64,000 nt of DNA from assembly GCA_003577245.1 (NCBI GenBank), contig QEVS01000010.1, forward strand, positions 35,825-99,824, read 5' to 3'. The notes below the pieces were generated by a model, which was not told the DNA's origin, made no database searches, and worked only from the letters and a program-made list of their open reading frames with translations. The DNA is from a bacterium. GTDB lineage: Bacteria > Chloroflexota > Dehalococcoidia > Tepidiformales > Tepidiformaceae. Position numbers and translations under genes: made by a program. The first letter of the stretch is position 1; each line of letters begins with the position of its first letter. This document shows positions 16,437-23,924 of this stretch, piece after piece.

Positions 16437-18706
16437 GCGTTCGCCTCCCGCAGGTGTGCGCGTTCTTGTACGACAACGTCCCGCTCGACCTCGTCCATGT
16501 GCTGGCCCTGGCGGCGAAGGAGGACCGCGTTGGTGGCGACGATGATGGACGAAACGGACATCAGGAGTGCCGCTATCTCTGGTCGTATCTGGAAGCCGGT
16601 GCTGTTGTAGATGATCCCGGCGGCCAGCGGTATCGCGAGGACGTTGTAGATAGAGGCCCAGAAGAGGTTTTGCTTCATCTTGCGCATTGTCGCCTTGCTC
16701 AAGTCGATCGCCTTGAGAATGTCGACTGGGTCGCTCCGCATGAGCACGACCGAAGCGGTCTCGATCGCGACGTCGGTGCCCGCCCCGATGGCGATGCCGA
16801 CATCGGCAGCGGCCAGCGCCGGTGCGTCGTTGACGCCGTCGCCGACCATGGCGACGACCTTGCCCTCGGCCTGGAGCTTCCGGACATAGTCCGCCTTCTC
16901 CCCTGGTTTCACGTTGGCAAAGACGCGGTCGATTCCCACCTGGGCGGCGACGGCGCGCCCCGTGCCTTCGTTGTCGCCTGTCAAGAGCGCAACCTCGATG
17001 CCTTGTTTCTGAAAGGCGCGAACCGTCCCGGCGGCGGAGGCTCGTACGACATCGGCAAGGGCGATGACGCCAGCCGGCTCGCCGCCGACCGCCACGGCCA
17101 CGACGGTCCGTCCCGCGGAAGCGACTCGGTCGGCTTCGGCCCCCAAGGCGCCCACGGCCACGCCCTCGCGCCGGAGCAGGTCGAGATTTCCGACGAGAAC
17201 CCGCTTCCCTTCCACAACACCCTTGGCGCCGTAGCCCGGCACATTTTCTGCGTCGAGGAAAGCGGGTAGTTCATGAAGACCCAAAGGATGCGTCGCGTTG
17301 ACGACTGCCTGGGCCAGTGGATGTGTAGACGACTGTTCAAGTGCTGCGGCATACCGCAACAGCTCGCGTTCACTCCAGCCCGAAGTCGGGGCGATCTCAA
17401 CGACCTGCGGCTTGCCCTCCGTGATGGTGCCGGTCTTATCGAGGACGATGGCGTTGACTGCCGACACCCGTTCGAGGGTCGCGGCGTCCTTGATCAAGAT
17501 TTTGTGCTGGGCGCCGAGTCCCGTCGCTACAGCAACGGCTGTCGGAGTGGCGAGCCCGAGTGCGTCCGGGCAAGCGATGACGACCGCGGCGATCGCGAAC
17601 CGGAGGGCAGTCGTGGTGTCTCCATCGAGGAGCATCCAGAGCGCGAACGTCAGCAGCCCCGAGCTCACAGCAACGACTACGAGCACCGCTGCAGCCCTAT
17701 CGGCAATTCGCTGGGCCGGGGCCTTCGAAGCCTGCGCGTTCTGAACCAACTCGATGATCCGGCCGAGGACCGTCTCGCTGCCCGTGCCCACGGCTTCGAT
17801 CAGGAGCAACCCGTCACCATTTACGGACCCAGCCACCACCTGGTCCCCTTCCCGGCGTTCGACCGGGAGGGACTCGCCCGTGACCAGCGATTCGTCAATC
17901 GAGCTACGCCCTTCCAGCACCATGCCATCGACCGGGACGCGTTGGCCGGGCCGGATGCGTACGCGGTCGCCGGGTACGACTTCCGCCGTGTCGACTTCGA
18001 TGTCCTGCCCGTCGCGAACGACAAGCGCCCTCTCAGGGACCAGGGTCAGCAGGGCGCGAAGGGCGTCGGTCGTCCCGCGCCGGCTGCGCATTTCCATCCA
18101 GTGCCCGAAGAGCACGAACGTGATGAGCATCGCTGCAGCTTCGTAAAACACCTCGCCGCCGCCAGTAAATGTCACTCCGACCGAGTACAGGTAGGCCGCG
18201 GCGACGCCCGTGAAAATGAGCACCGACATGTCGAGGCGCAGGCTCCGGAGAGCGTAGTACGTCCCCAGGATGAACACCCAGCCCCCGTAGAGGACGACGG
18301 GCGTCGCCAGGATGAAGCCCATCCACTCCATGCTCAGCCCGAACGGGGCCGGTGGCATCTCGCCGAAGATCGTCTCGCCGAGTTCGGAGTAAAGAATGAC
18401 GGGGATGGTGAGGAGGAACGACACAAGGAATCGGTTCCGCATGTCCCGTTCCATCGCGGCGGCCATGCGTGGATCCGACATCATCGCGGCGTGGTCGTGG
18501 CCTCCCCCCTTGCTGGAGTGTTCAGCGTGGTCGCGAGCGGGCATCTGATGCCCCCGGTGTTGCGCGTGGTCCATCGCTGGAGGCGCCGGGGTGGCTGGCG
18601 AAGAGGGCTGCCCCACTTCCGCCGGCCGACCAGGTTGGTCGCCGCCGTGTTGCATTGGCGTGTTTGGCTCGGGGGTGCCGTGTCCGGCGTGTTCGTTCTC
18701 GTTCAT
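16433..18706 (-). CDS. copB: Copper-type P1B ATPase, CopB-like, with CPD motif
   Basis: 757 aa from ATG 18706, preferred over GTG 18718 because GGAGGG precedes it. N-terminus is a His/Met-rich tail (repeated HGG, HAQHRGHQ, HDHAAMM) instead of a CxxC metal domain, as in CopB-type pumps. P-type core: TGES actuator loop (VTGESLPVE), TM6 VIACPDALGLATPTA, phosphorylation site LDKTGTITEGKP, nucleotide-domain SSTHPLAQAV (HP motif), TGDN and GDGVNDAPALAAADVGIAIG. The CPD in TM6 replaces the CPC/CPH of classical copper pumps. Likely exports copper. The upstream dyad at 18759-18775 suggests BlaI/CopY control. Confidence 0.93.
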   Translation of the reverse strand: MNENEHAGHGTPEPNTPMQHGGDQPGRPAEVGQPSSPATPAPPAMDHAQHRGHQMPARDHAEHSSKGGGHDHAAMMSDPRMAAAMERDMRNRFLVSFLLTIPVILYSELGETIFGEMPPAPFGLSMEWMGFILATPVVLYGGWVFILGTYYALRSLRLDMSVLIFTGVAAAYLYSVGVTFTGGGEVFYEAAAMLITFVLFGHWMEMRSRRGTTDALRALLTLVPERALVVRDGQDIEVDTAEVVPGDRVRIRPGQRVPVDGMVLEGRSSIDESLVTGESLPVERREGDQVVAGSVNGDGLLLIEAVGTGSETVLGRIIELVQNAQASKAPAQRIADRAAAVLVVVAVSSGLLTFALWMLLDGDTTTALRFAIAAVVIACPDALGLATPTAVAVATGLGAQHKILIKDAATLERVSAVNAIVLDKTGTITEGKPQVVEIAPTSGWSERELLRYAAALEQSSTHPLAQAVVNATHPLGLHELPAFLDAENVPGYGAKGVVEGKRVLVGNLDLLRREGVAVGALGAEADRVASAGRTVVAVAVGGEPAGVIALADVVRASAAGTVRAFQKQGIEVALLTGDNEGTGRAVAAQVGIDRVFANVKPGEKADYVRKLQAEGKVVAMVGDGVNDAPALAAADVGIAIGAGTDVAIETASVVLMRSDPVDILKAIDLSKATMRKMKQNLFWASIYNVLAIPLAAGIIYNSTGFQIRPEIAALLMSVSSIIVATNAVLLRRQGQHMDEVERDVVVQERAHLREANA

Positions 18707-18758
18707 GTCGCCCTCCACAGGGTACCCCCCTATCCTATCGTGAGACGAATGGGAATTC

Positions 18759-18775
18759 TACTACTCAAAGTCGTA
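18759..18775. promoter_or_regulatory. Copper-regulon dyad, site A (copB promoter)
   Basis: TACTAC-N5-GTCGTA, matching the shared 17-base consensus TACKAC-N5-GTMGTA seen at four places in this region. It lies 53-69 bases upstream of the copB ATG. The 18-base overlap with site B (TACTACT, four variable bases, GTCGTAC) is too close to be chance. Likely bound by the BlaI/CopY-type repressor encoded at 19709-20092. Confidence 0.75.
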
Positions 18776-18901
18776 CACCCTCATACTTTAGTCGGAATGG
18801 CAAGAGTTCGAGCAGGCGAAGCCGAACGGGCAAGCCTGGACGATGCACTGGGCAGAAGCGGAAGCGAGCAAGCCGCGGTTCCTCAGAACCGCGATCTGAA
18901 T

Positions 18902-19708
18902 TCAGAAACAGGCGACGCTCAGCAGTACTCCAAGGTGGGCGACCACCGGCGACAACGCGGCGGCGCCCACCACCACGGTGATCAAACCTCCACCGGCTTT
19001 CGGCACAGCTGCTGACGTGCCGGCCAGCCGTTCAAGCCTCGGGCCAACGGCTACCGTGGCCAGTCCCGCCCCGGAAGGCACCTTCAGCGTCGCGGCCTGG
19101 ACGATGGCATCGAAGAGAGGCCGGCGCCCGGCGCCACTGCGTAGAGCATCGTCGTCGGCCTCGACCTCCAGCCTCACGCTCTCATGCTCGGCGAGCCGGC
19201 GCGCTGCGGAGATGAACCACCAGGTGGCTGCGAAGAGCGAGAGCAGCGAGCGGCGCAATGGGGCGCGCTGGCGCAGGTGAGCCTCCTCGTGGAGTAGCGC
19301 GGCTTCCCTCGTCTGTGGTTCGAGGTTGAGCGTGACGGGCGAGACGAAGATTCGCTGCCGGACGGTGCCAGCCACAAAGCACGCCAGGCCGGGGAGCGAC
19401 AGCCGCCAGACCTCCCGGCTGCCAACGCGTGTTGGGACAGCTCCCCGCACCAGGCCGTGCAAAAGGCGGTGAGCCCGCAACAGCCGGCAGGCCCCAGCAA
19501 GGAACCCGGCCAGCGGCAGCACGGCCAGTAGGCCCAGCGCGAGGAGCCCGCCGAATGCGAGCGTACTGACCAATCCCGACGGGCTTTCCAGCCAGTGTTG
19601 CCGGCCGAGGGTGTGGCTGATGACCGCATGGAGCGTGGCGACGGAAGCGGCAAGGGTGACGCCCGTAACCACGACCAGTCCCGGCAGCGACGCGAGCATG
19701 CGCTGCAT
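18902..19708 (-). CDS. M56-family (BlaR1-like) membrane metalloprotease
   Basis: 268 aa. Four or so TM segments with the zinc site LLHEEAHLRQR (HExxH, about residues 138-142) and a later glutamate in LEVEADDDALRSG, typical of M56 peptidases. Unlike BlaR1 it has no penicillin-binding sensor domain. M56 proteases of this kind are paired with BlaI/MecI/CopY repressors and cleave or inactivate them on signal. Here the start codon directly abuts the stop of the BlaI/CopY-type gene. The signal is probably a metal; the sensory part is not obvious. Confidence 0.88.
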   Translation of the reverse strand: MQRMLASLPGLVVVTGVTLAASVATLHAVISHTLGRQHWLESPSGLVSTLAFGGLLALGLLAVLPLAGFLAGACRLLRAHRLLHGLVRGAVPTRVGSREVWRLSLPGLACFVAGTVRQRIFVSPVTLNLEPQTREAALLHEEAHLRQRAPLRRSLLSLFAATWWFISAARRLAEHESVRLEVEADDDALRSGAGRRPLFDAIVQAATLKVPSGAGLATVAVGPRLERLAGTSAAVPKAGGGLITVVVGAAALSPVVAHLGVLLSVACF

Positions 19709-20092
19709 TTACCCGTCCCCCCGGTGCAGACGGGCGCGCAGGCCAGCCACCCACTCCGGATCGAGGCGCTGGGCTTCGGCAATGAAGGCGGCCGCACCCG
19801 CCTTGCCCAGGTGGACCATGATGCCCGCGAGTTCCTGTGCGCGCAGTTGCGCCAGCGCGTCGCGGTCTACTGCGGCGGTGTACGTATGCGGCTTGAGAGC
19901 TGGTTGCCGCACGAGCAGTCCCTTCTTGGTTAGGCGCTGAACGACGGTCAGGATGGTGGTGTAGGCGAGCCGACGCGGTTCTCCTACGCGGGCAAAGAGT
20001 TCCCGGACGGTGGCCTCGCCTTGCTCCCAGACTGCTTCCAATACCGCCCCTTCGAGTTCGCCCAGCCCGGCAGCGGTTCGTTCAGTCGCCAT
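19709..20092 (-). CDS. BlaI/MecI/CopY-family transcriptional repressor
   Basis: 127 aa from ATG 20092 (upstream in-frame extension to 20170 lacks an RBS and runs over the operator-like repeat). Penicillinase_R winged helix: LGELEGAVLEAVWEQGEATVRELF, then LAYTTILTVVQRLTKKGLL with the recognition helix (YTTILT is diagnostic), followed by a C-terminal dimerisation helix pair. There is no CxCxxxxCxC copper motif of true CopY, so induction probably works through the adjacent M56 protease. Probable regulator of the four TACKAC-N5-GTMGTA dyads nearby. Confidence 0.9.
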   Translation of the reverse strand: MATERTAAGLGELEGAVLEAVWEQGEATVRELFARVGEPRRLAYTTILTVVQRLTKKGLLVRQPALKPHTYTAAVDRDALAQLRAQELAGIMVHLGKAGAAAFIAEAQRLDPEWVAGLRARLHRGDG

Positions 20093-20103
20093 AGCGGGTA
20101 ACC

Positions 20104-20117
20104 TATCACCTCTGATA
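20104..20117. promoter_or_regulatory. Inverted repeat upstream of the BlaI/CopY gene
   Basis: TATCA-CCTC-TGATA, perfect 5-bp arms, 12 to 25 bases upstream of the ATG at 20092 on the minus strand. Position fits an operator covering the promoter of a nearly leaderless transcript. Its sequence differs from the TACKAC dyads, so it may serve another regulator or a weaker autoregulatory site. Confidence 0.5.
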
Positions 20118-20177
20118 AGAATGCGGCGCTCCGGGAGCGACACTGTTTCGGCGAGAGCGCCCGACAGCACGAGGACG

Positions 20178-20468
20178 CTACGGCTGATTATGGTCGGCGC
20201 AACCAGTTCCCATCGCTTCCATCATGGATTGGTGCATCCCGGCTGGCATCGCCGCCATCATCGCGATGTAGTCATCCTCGCCCATAGCCGCCCGCATGTG
20301 GCCCTCCATATCTGCGGAGTCCATACCCATACCCATGCTCATGGCACTGTGGCCGCTGCTGCCATGGTGCTCGGTCCCGTCGTCGTGGGCCAAAGCGACG
20401 CCAACGCCGCCGGCTAGCGCCGACAGGGCCAGCGCTCCCACCACTCCGATAATCGTCGTTCGTTTCAT
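20178..20468 (-). CDS. Secreted Met/His-rich small protein, probable copper binder
   Basis: 96 aa. Signal peptide (about 1-27: TTIIGVVGALALSALAGGVG). The mature part is packed with Met and His: DDGTEHHGSSGHSAMSMGMG, DMEGHMRAAMG, AMMAAMPAGMHQSMMEAMG and the end CADHNQP. Such Met-x-Met and H-rich arrangements bind Cu(I) and Cu(II) in CusF-, PcoE- and CopM-like proteins; no named family is assigned. It is next to the 72-residue membrane protein gene on the same strand, downstream of dyad site B. Confidence 0.75.
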   Translation of the reverse strand: MKRTTIIGVVGALALSALAGGVGVALAHDDGTEHHGSSGHSAMSMGMGMDSADMEGHMRAAMGEDDYIAMMAAMPAGMHQSMMEAMGTGCADHNQP

Positions 20469-20502
20469 GATGCCTAACTCCTTTCGTTTGTCGCTAGCAG
20501 TT

Positions 20503-20721
20503 TCAATGGCTGTGCCCGCCCATGAAGCGATGATGGCCGTACATCAGGGCCGCGCCGCCAACGACCACCAGGGCGAGACCGATGGGCCAACCAAGAACTG
20601 GGATAAGAAGGAACAGGAGCAGAATGCCGACGCAGCAGACGAGCATCATCGCCATCATGGCGAACATGCCGATCGTCGTGGCTTCCTGTACTTCAGGTGC
20701 TGGCCTGTTGTTTTGGTTCAT
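20503..20721 (-). CDS. Small His-tailed membrane protein
   Basis: 72 aa. Two adjacent hydrophobic segments (MFAMMAMMLVCCVGILLLF and GWPIGLALVVVGGAALMYG) with vicinal cysteines (VCC) in the first, and a C-terminal HHRFMGGHSH tail. The Cys pair, Met-rich TM and His tail point to copper or another soft metal; DUF2933-type small membrane proteins near copper genes look similar. It starts 5 bases downstream of operator dyad B and precedes the Met/His-rich secreted protein gene, so both are likely copper-induced together. Confidence 0.75.
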   Translation of the reverse strand: MNQNNRPAPEVQEATTIGMFAMMAMMLVCCVGILLLFLLIPVLGWPIGLALVVVGGAALMYGHHRFMGGHSH

Positions 20722-20725
20722 TGAT

Positions 20726-20742
20726 TACTACTTCTTGTCGTA
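20726..20742. promoter_or_regulatory. Copper-regulon dyad, site B
   Basis: TACTAC-N5-GTCGTA. It ends 5 bases from the ATG (20721, minus strand) of the small His-tailed membrane protein gene, so a bound repressor would cover the transcription start of a very short leader. A second partial dyad (ACTAC-TG-GTAGT, 20742-20753) overlaps it and may give cooperative binding. Confidence 0.75.
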
Positions 20743-20888
20743 CTACTGGTAGTTTCGGCTTCGGCCCGCGGCGCGCGCACGGCCAGCCGGGCCTGCTTTT
20801 TCGGCCCGGTTGGACCCTTGGGCCTCAATCGTCCATCCCTTAACCGAATCTTCGTTGCAGCCAGACTGCCAGCCTCGTACCTTGCTGT

Positions 20889-20905
20889 TACTACATCCAG
20901 TAGTG
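20889..20905. promoter_or_regulatory. Copper-regulon dyad, site C
   Basis: TACTAC-N5-GTAGTG, one mismatch (last base) to the consensus TACKAC-N5-GTMGTA. It ends 10 bases before the ATG of the cupredoxin-like gene at 20916 and partly covers its ribosome-binding site (GGAGG at 20905-20909). Together with site B it brackets the divergent intergenic region 20722-20915. Confidence 0.7.
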
Positions 20906-20915
20906 GAGGAACAGA

Positions 20916-21410
20916 ATGAGACTTCGCACTTGGGTTGGCCTCTTGACCGTCGCCGTCGCTGGCACCGTAGCTGCTGCCTGCGGTGGCGGTGACGACGACG
21001 TGGACATGGATATGGACATGGGGGATGGCATGGTTGCGCCGGTCGCAGGAGCGGACCTCACAGTGAACCTTACGAACTGGGCCATTTCGCCCACGACCCG
21101 TGAACTGCAGAGCGGAACGATAAAGGTAGCGGCCGTCCATCCCCGGGATCACGGGGGCCACGAATCGGAGGGTGGCGTCATCCATCAGCTCGTCATCGGA
21201 AAACTCAAGCCCGGAGCGAAACACGGGCAAAGCCAATTCGAAGGGCTGGAGTTGAACTTGACCGACATTAAGGTCGGCGAGACGAAGACTGGCGAAGTTG
21301 AACTTGAGCCGGGCGAGTACGAGCTCGCCTGCCTGCTCGTAGAAACGGACGGCGGCAAGACGTACGATCACTACAAGGAAGGCATGCACACCAGCATCAC
21401 TGTCAAGTGA
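20916..21410 (+). CDS. Cupredoxin-like copper-binding lipoprotein
   Basis: 164 aa. Lipoprotein signal ending GTVAAACGG. Next comes an Asp/Met repeat (DVDMDMDMGDGM, about 28-39), a probable soft-metal ligand strip. The rest resembles a plastocyanin/azurin-type beta barrel: N-terminal His in GGVIHQLVIGK (about 92) and the C-terminal ligand loop ELACLLVETDGGKTYDHYKEGMH (Cys, His and Met, about 144-160; loop longer than usual). Likely binds copper outside the membrane. Operator dyad C sits at its start. Stop is 26 bases before the ATG of the His-rich paralogue, with which it forms an operon. Confidence 0.85.
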   Translation: MRLRTWVGLLTVAVAGTVAAACGGGDDDVDMDMDMGDGMVAPVAGADLTVNLTNWAISPTTRELQSGTIKVAAVHPRDHGGHESEGGVIHQLVIGKLKPGAKHGQSQFEGLELNLTDIKVGETKTGEVELEPGEYELACLLVETDGGKTYDHYKEGMHTSITVK

Positions 21411-21436
21411 TGCAGAAGCTCCCCGGGGGAAGCGCC

Positions 21437-22120
21437 ATGAGCGACGTACAGCCAGGCCCGTCGTCCATCGACCGCAGAAATCTCTGGCTCGGCATCAGCC
21501 TGATCGCGGTTCTCGCTCTGTTTGTTGGGGCCGGCGGCGGCTACGTGTTCGCGCGCCAAGGACCCGAACACTCTGGCGAGATGGCTGAGATGGTCATGCC
21601 GGGCGTGCCTGAGACGGGGGCAACCCTGCGCCAGGGTGTCCACGAGCACGCCGATTTCGCGGTGTGGGTCAACGGCACTGCGTTCGACTTCAACGATGCC
21701 CGCTTCCTCTCCACGGAAACGAACGAACGCAGCCAGAGCGTGCACCTGCATGCTCCGCGCACCAACGTCGCTCATCTTCACCGGGAGCAGACGACCTTCG
21801 ATGAGTTCTTCTTGTCGCTCGGGATGGAGCTTACCGACGACTGCCTGAAGCTGGACACCGGGGAGAAGCTCTGCAACGACGATGCCAGGGCCCTTCAGTT
21901 CATGGTCAACGGAGTCCGCGTTGACAGGCTGCAGTTCGAAAAGATGTCGGATATGGGCCGGGTGCTCATCAGCTTCGGTCCCCGTGACGCGGACCTTCGC
22001 GCGCAATGGGACCAGGTGACCGACGAGGCATGCATCCCCGGCGAGAACTGCGCCGACCGGCTCCCGCCGGGCGGAATCGAAAAGGAACCATGCGCCCGGT
22101 CTGCCGCGATGTGCCACTGA
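21437..22120 (+). CDS. His-rich membrane-anchored protein, paralogue of the protein at 3626-4285
   Basis: 227 aa from ATG 21437 (GGGGGA upstream; an in-frame GTG at 21407 would overlap the cupredoxin). One N-terminal TM (LWLGISLIAVLALFVGAGGGY) and an external domain with HEHADFAVWVNG, VHLHAPRTNVAHLHREQTTFDEF, FMVNGVRVD, VLISFGP and VTDEACIPGENC. These repeat the pattern of the protein encoded 17 kb upstream. Conserved H-x-H pairs and Cys near the end suggest metal binding. Being co-transcribed with a cupredoxin under a probable copper operator strengthens a copper role. No named family recognised. Confidence 0.82.
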   Translation: MSDVQPGPSSIDRRNLWLGISLIAVLALFVGAGGGYVFARQGPEHSGEMAEMVMPGVPETGATLRQGVHEHADFAVWVNGTAFDFNDARFLSTETNERSQSVHLHAPRTNVAHLHREQTTFDEFFLSLGMELTDDCLKLDTGEKLCNDDARALQFMVNGVRVDRLQFEKMSDMGRVLISFGPRDADLRAQWDQVTDEACIPGENCADRLPPGGIEKEPCARSAAMCH

Positions 22121-22267
22121 CCGGAGGAAGCTCGCTCAGGCGTGCCTCCAGGGAGGGACGGACCCGGTGTTTGACCTGTGTGCACTCCTTGAGGGTCTTT
22201 GGGCCTCGAATTTCGGACCGGCCGGCCATGAACGCACAGGCTCGATCCAGCCATCGTTGAGGTGGAG

Positions 22268-22284
22268 TACGACGAATGGTAGTA
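22268..22284. promoter_or_regulatory. Copper-regulon dyad, site D
   Basis: TACGAC-N5-GTAGTA, an exact fit to TACKAC-N5-GTMGTA with six-base arms pairing at five of six positions. It lies in the gap between the His-rich paralogue and the SHOCT-domain gene (ATG 22437), about 150 bases upstream of the latter. The rest of the gap 22121-22436 shows no gene. Confidence 0.7.
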
Positions 22285-22436
22285 GAAGTTGTCCGTCCAG
22301 AACCCCAGCCGGACGACTGGGATACGCGAACAGCGGCGGGCTTATGTTTCGCCTGCGTCGTTCCCGCCGGCCGTTAGGTTTGGCGCTCGTAGCCGGGGAT
22401 CGGCCCGACCAGGGAACAACCTCAAGGGAGGCAACA

Positions 22437-22640
22437 ATGGAAATGACTACCGGTATGTGGGTCTGGATGATAGCAGCGACCGTAGCCTGGACGGGGTTGC
22501 TTGCTGCGCTTGTCTTCGCCTTGAACTCCAGGAGAGACCAGAGCGGCGCGCCGCCCCTTGAGATCGCGAAACGTCGTTATGCCGCTGGGGAGATTGATCG
22601 CGACGAGTTCAACCGGCTCACGTCCGACCTCAGGCGTTGA
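22437..22640 (+). CDS. SHOCT-domain small membrane protein
   Basis: 67 aa from ATG 22437, preceded by GGGAGG. One N-terminal TM (MWVWMIAATVAWTGLLAALVFAL) and a C-terminal SHOCT motif: PLEIAKRRYAAGEIDRDEFN followed by RLTSDL, the usual LKxLyexGlIteeEFexkK-type pattern with ILexRYArGEI. SHOCT proteins of this size frequently occur in copper and metal resistance loci; the motif is thought to mediate oligomerisation. The longer open frame upstream has no recognisable content. Confidence 0.85.
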   Translation: MEMTTGMWVWMIAATVAWTGLLAALVFALNSRRDQSGAPPLEIAKRRYAAGEIDRDEFNRLTSDLRR

Positions 22641-22750
22641 GGCGAACCCCTACTCGCGCCGCTACGCCGGTGAGGCAGGGTTCCGCCAGGGCCCGAGGAA
22701 GTCTTCGCGTTTTTCGAGGGGCGTTCGGCGGGTGCTCGGAACCGACGTGG

Positions 22751-23707
22751 CTAATGCGAGTGAGCCGCTTCCTTCAGGTGGGGAGCCCCGGTTTCCCGGT
22801 CGAAGGGGTCCGCATGGACGTCGACCACCGAAGCCGGAGGAAGTACGTGCAGCCACGCCGCTCGCAGCTCCTCGGCGACGTCATGTGCCTGGACGAGCGA
22901 ATACGCCGATGGCATACAAACGTGGGCAACCAGATGAACCGTGCGGCCTGAATGCCGCAGCCGAAGTTTGTTGATGTGATCGAACCCGGCAACGGATTCA
23001 GCCGCGTGTTCGAGCTGGTGACGCACCTCGGGGTCACCGTGGTCGAGAAGTCGAAGGATCACTTCGCGCCCCGAAGAGTACGCCGCCCAGCCGATCAACA
23101 CGCCGATTGCCAGACCCACGGCAGCGTCGATGCGAGGCTGTCCGAGCATGATCCCGGCCGCTGCCGCCACTACGCCGAGGGAGGTCAGCCCGTCGGCCCG
23201 GGAATGTTGGCCATCCGCAACCAGGGCAGCACTATCGATCCGCTTGCCCACGCGGAGTTTGTATTGAGCGACAGCTTCGTTTCCGATAAACCCGACAACG
23301 CCAGCCAGCAACACCAGCCAGGGGCGCTGTATTGCAGGGGAATCACCGAAGGCCCGAGCTGACTCGTAGATCACGAACAGAGCGCTCGCCGCGATTAAGG
23401 CAACCACAGCAAGGCCAGCAAGGTCCTCCAGTCGGTGATAGCCATAGCCGAAGCGAGTTGTCTTCCGCCGCTTCGTAACGATGAAGGCGACCCAGACCAT
23501 CGCCGTCCCGATTACATCAACGCCGTTGTGTAGCGTGTCGCCCAGGAGAGCAACCGAGCCACTGAGCAATAGCAACAAGACCTGGAAAGCGGTGGTGAAG
23601 CCGAGCCCGGCCACGCCTACTTTGAGTGCCCTGACCCCATCCCGGGTTGAAAGGTCGAGAGATTTCACATGTGAGTGGCCGTGTCCCGATTCGTGTCCAA
23701 CGTGCAT
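22751..23707 (-). CDS. Cation diffusion facilitator family transporter
   Basis: 318 aa. His-rich N-terminus (HVGHESGHGHSHVK), six TM segments and a cytoplasmic domain. Metal site residues: TM2 GDTLHNGVD (HxxxD) and TM5 GQHSRADGLTSLGV (HxxxD), the full Zn-type set, unlike the CDF at 5306. C-terminal domain carries HLVAHVCMP and a His-rich end (EAAHSH). This is a complete CDF exporter, likely for Zn, Cd, Co or Fe. Convergent with the SHOCT gene; divergent from the short cation transporter at 23925. Confidence 0.92.
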   Translation of the reverse strand: MHVGHESGHGHSHVKSLDLSTRDGVRALKVGVAGLGFTTAFQVLLLLLSGSVALLGDTLHNGVDVIGTAMVWVAFIVTKRRKTTRFGYGYHRLEDLAGLAVVALIAASALFVIYESARAFGDSPAIQRPWLVLLAGVVGFIGNEAVAQYKLRVGKRIDSAALVADGQHSRADGLTSLGVVAAAAGIMLGQPRIDAAVGLAIGVLIGWAAYSSGREVILRLLDHGDPEVRHQLEHAAESVAGFDHINKLRLRHSGRTVHLVAHVCMPSAYSLVQAHDVAEELRAAWLHVLPPASVVDVHADPFDRETGAPHLKEAAHSH

Positions 23708-23924
23708 GGCTCGATTAGAAGCGGCCGAACCCGATGCATCAAGAAGGCAACTGCTTACGCTCGCAACTGCGAGCCTGTGCGCGTGTCTCGGACGTTGCTG
23801 TCGAGGCGCTCGCTGTGCTTTGCGAGTCGTGCTGGTCGGCTCTCTGCCACCATCACCGTCGTCACCAAACGGCTTGTCCGATTGCCGTGCGCAGGGTTCG
23901 AGAGCTTCGTGCTACCTTTGAGCC

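Noticed and set aside
17273..19015. 580-residue open frame on the plus strand
   Set aside because: It lies opposite copB, whose P-type ATPase motifs are unambiguous; the frame has no domain.
20104..20117. Fifth copy of the copper-regulon dyad at the BlaI/CopY gene
   Set aside because: The inverted repeat there is TATCA-N4-TGATA, which does not fit TACKAC-N5-GTMGTA; recorded separately.
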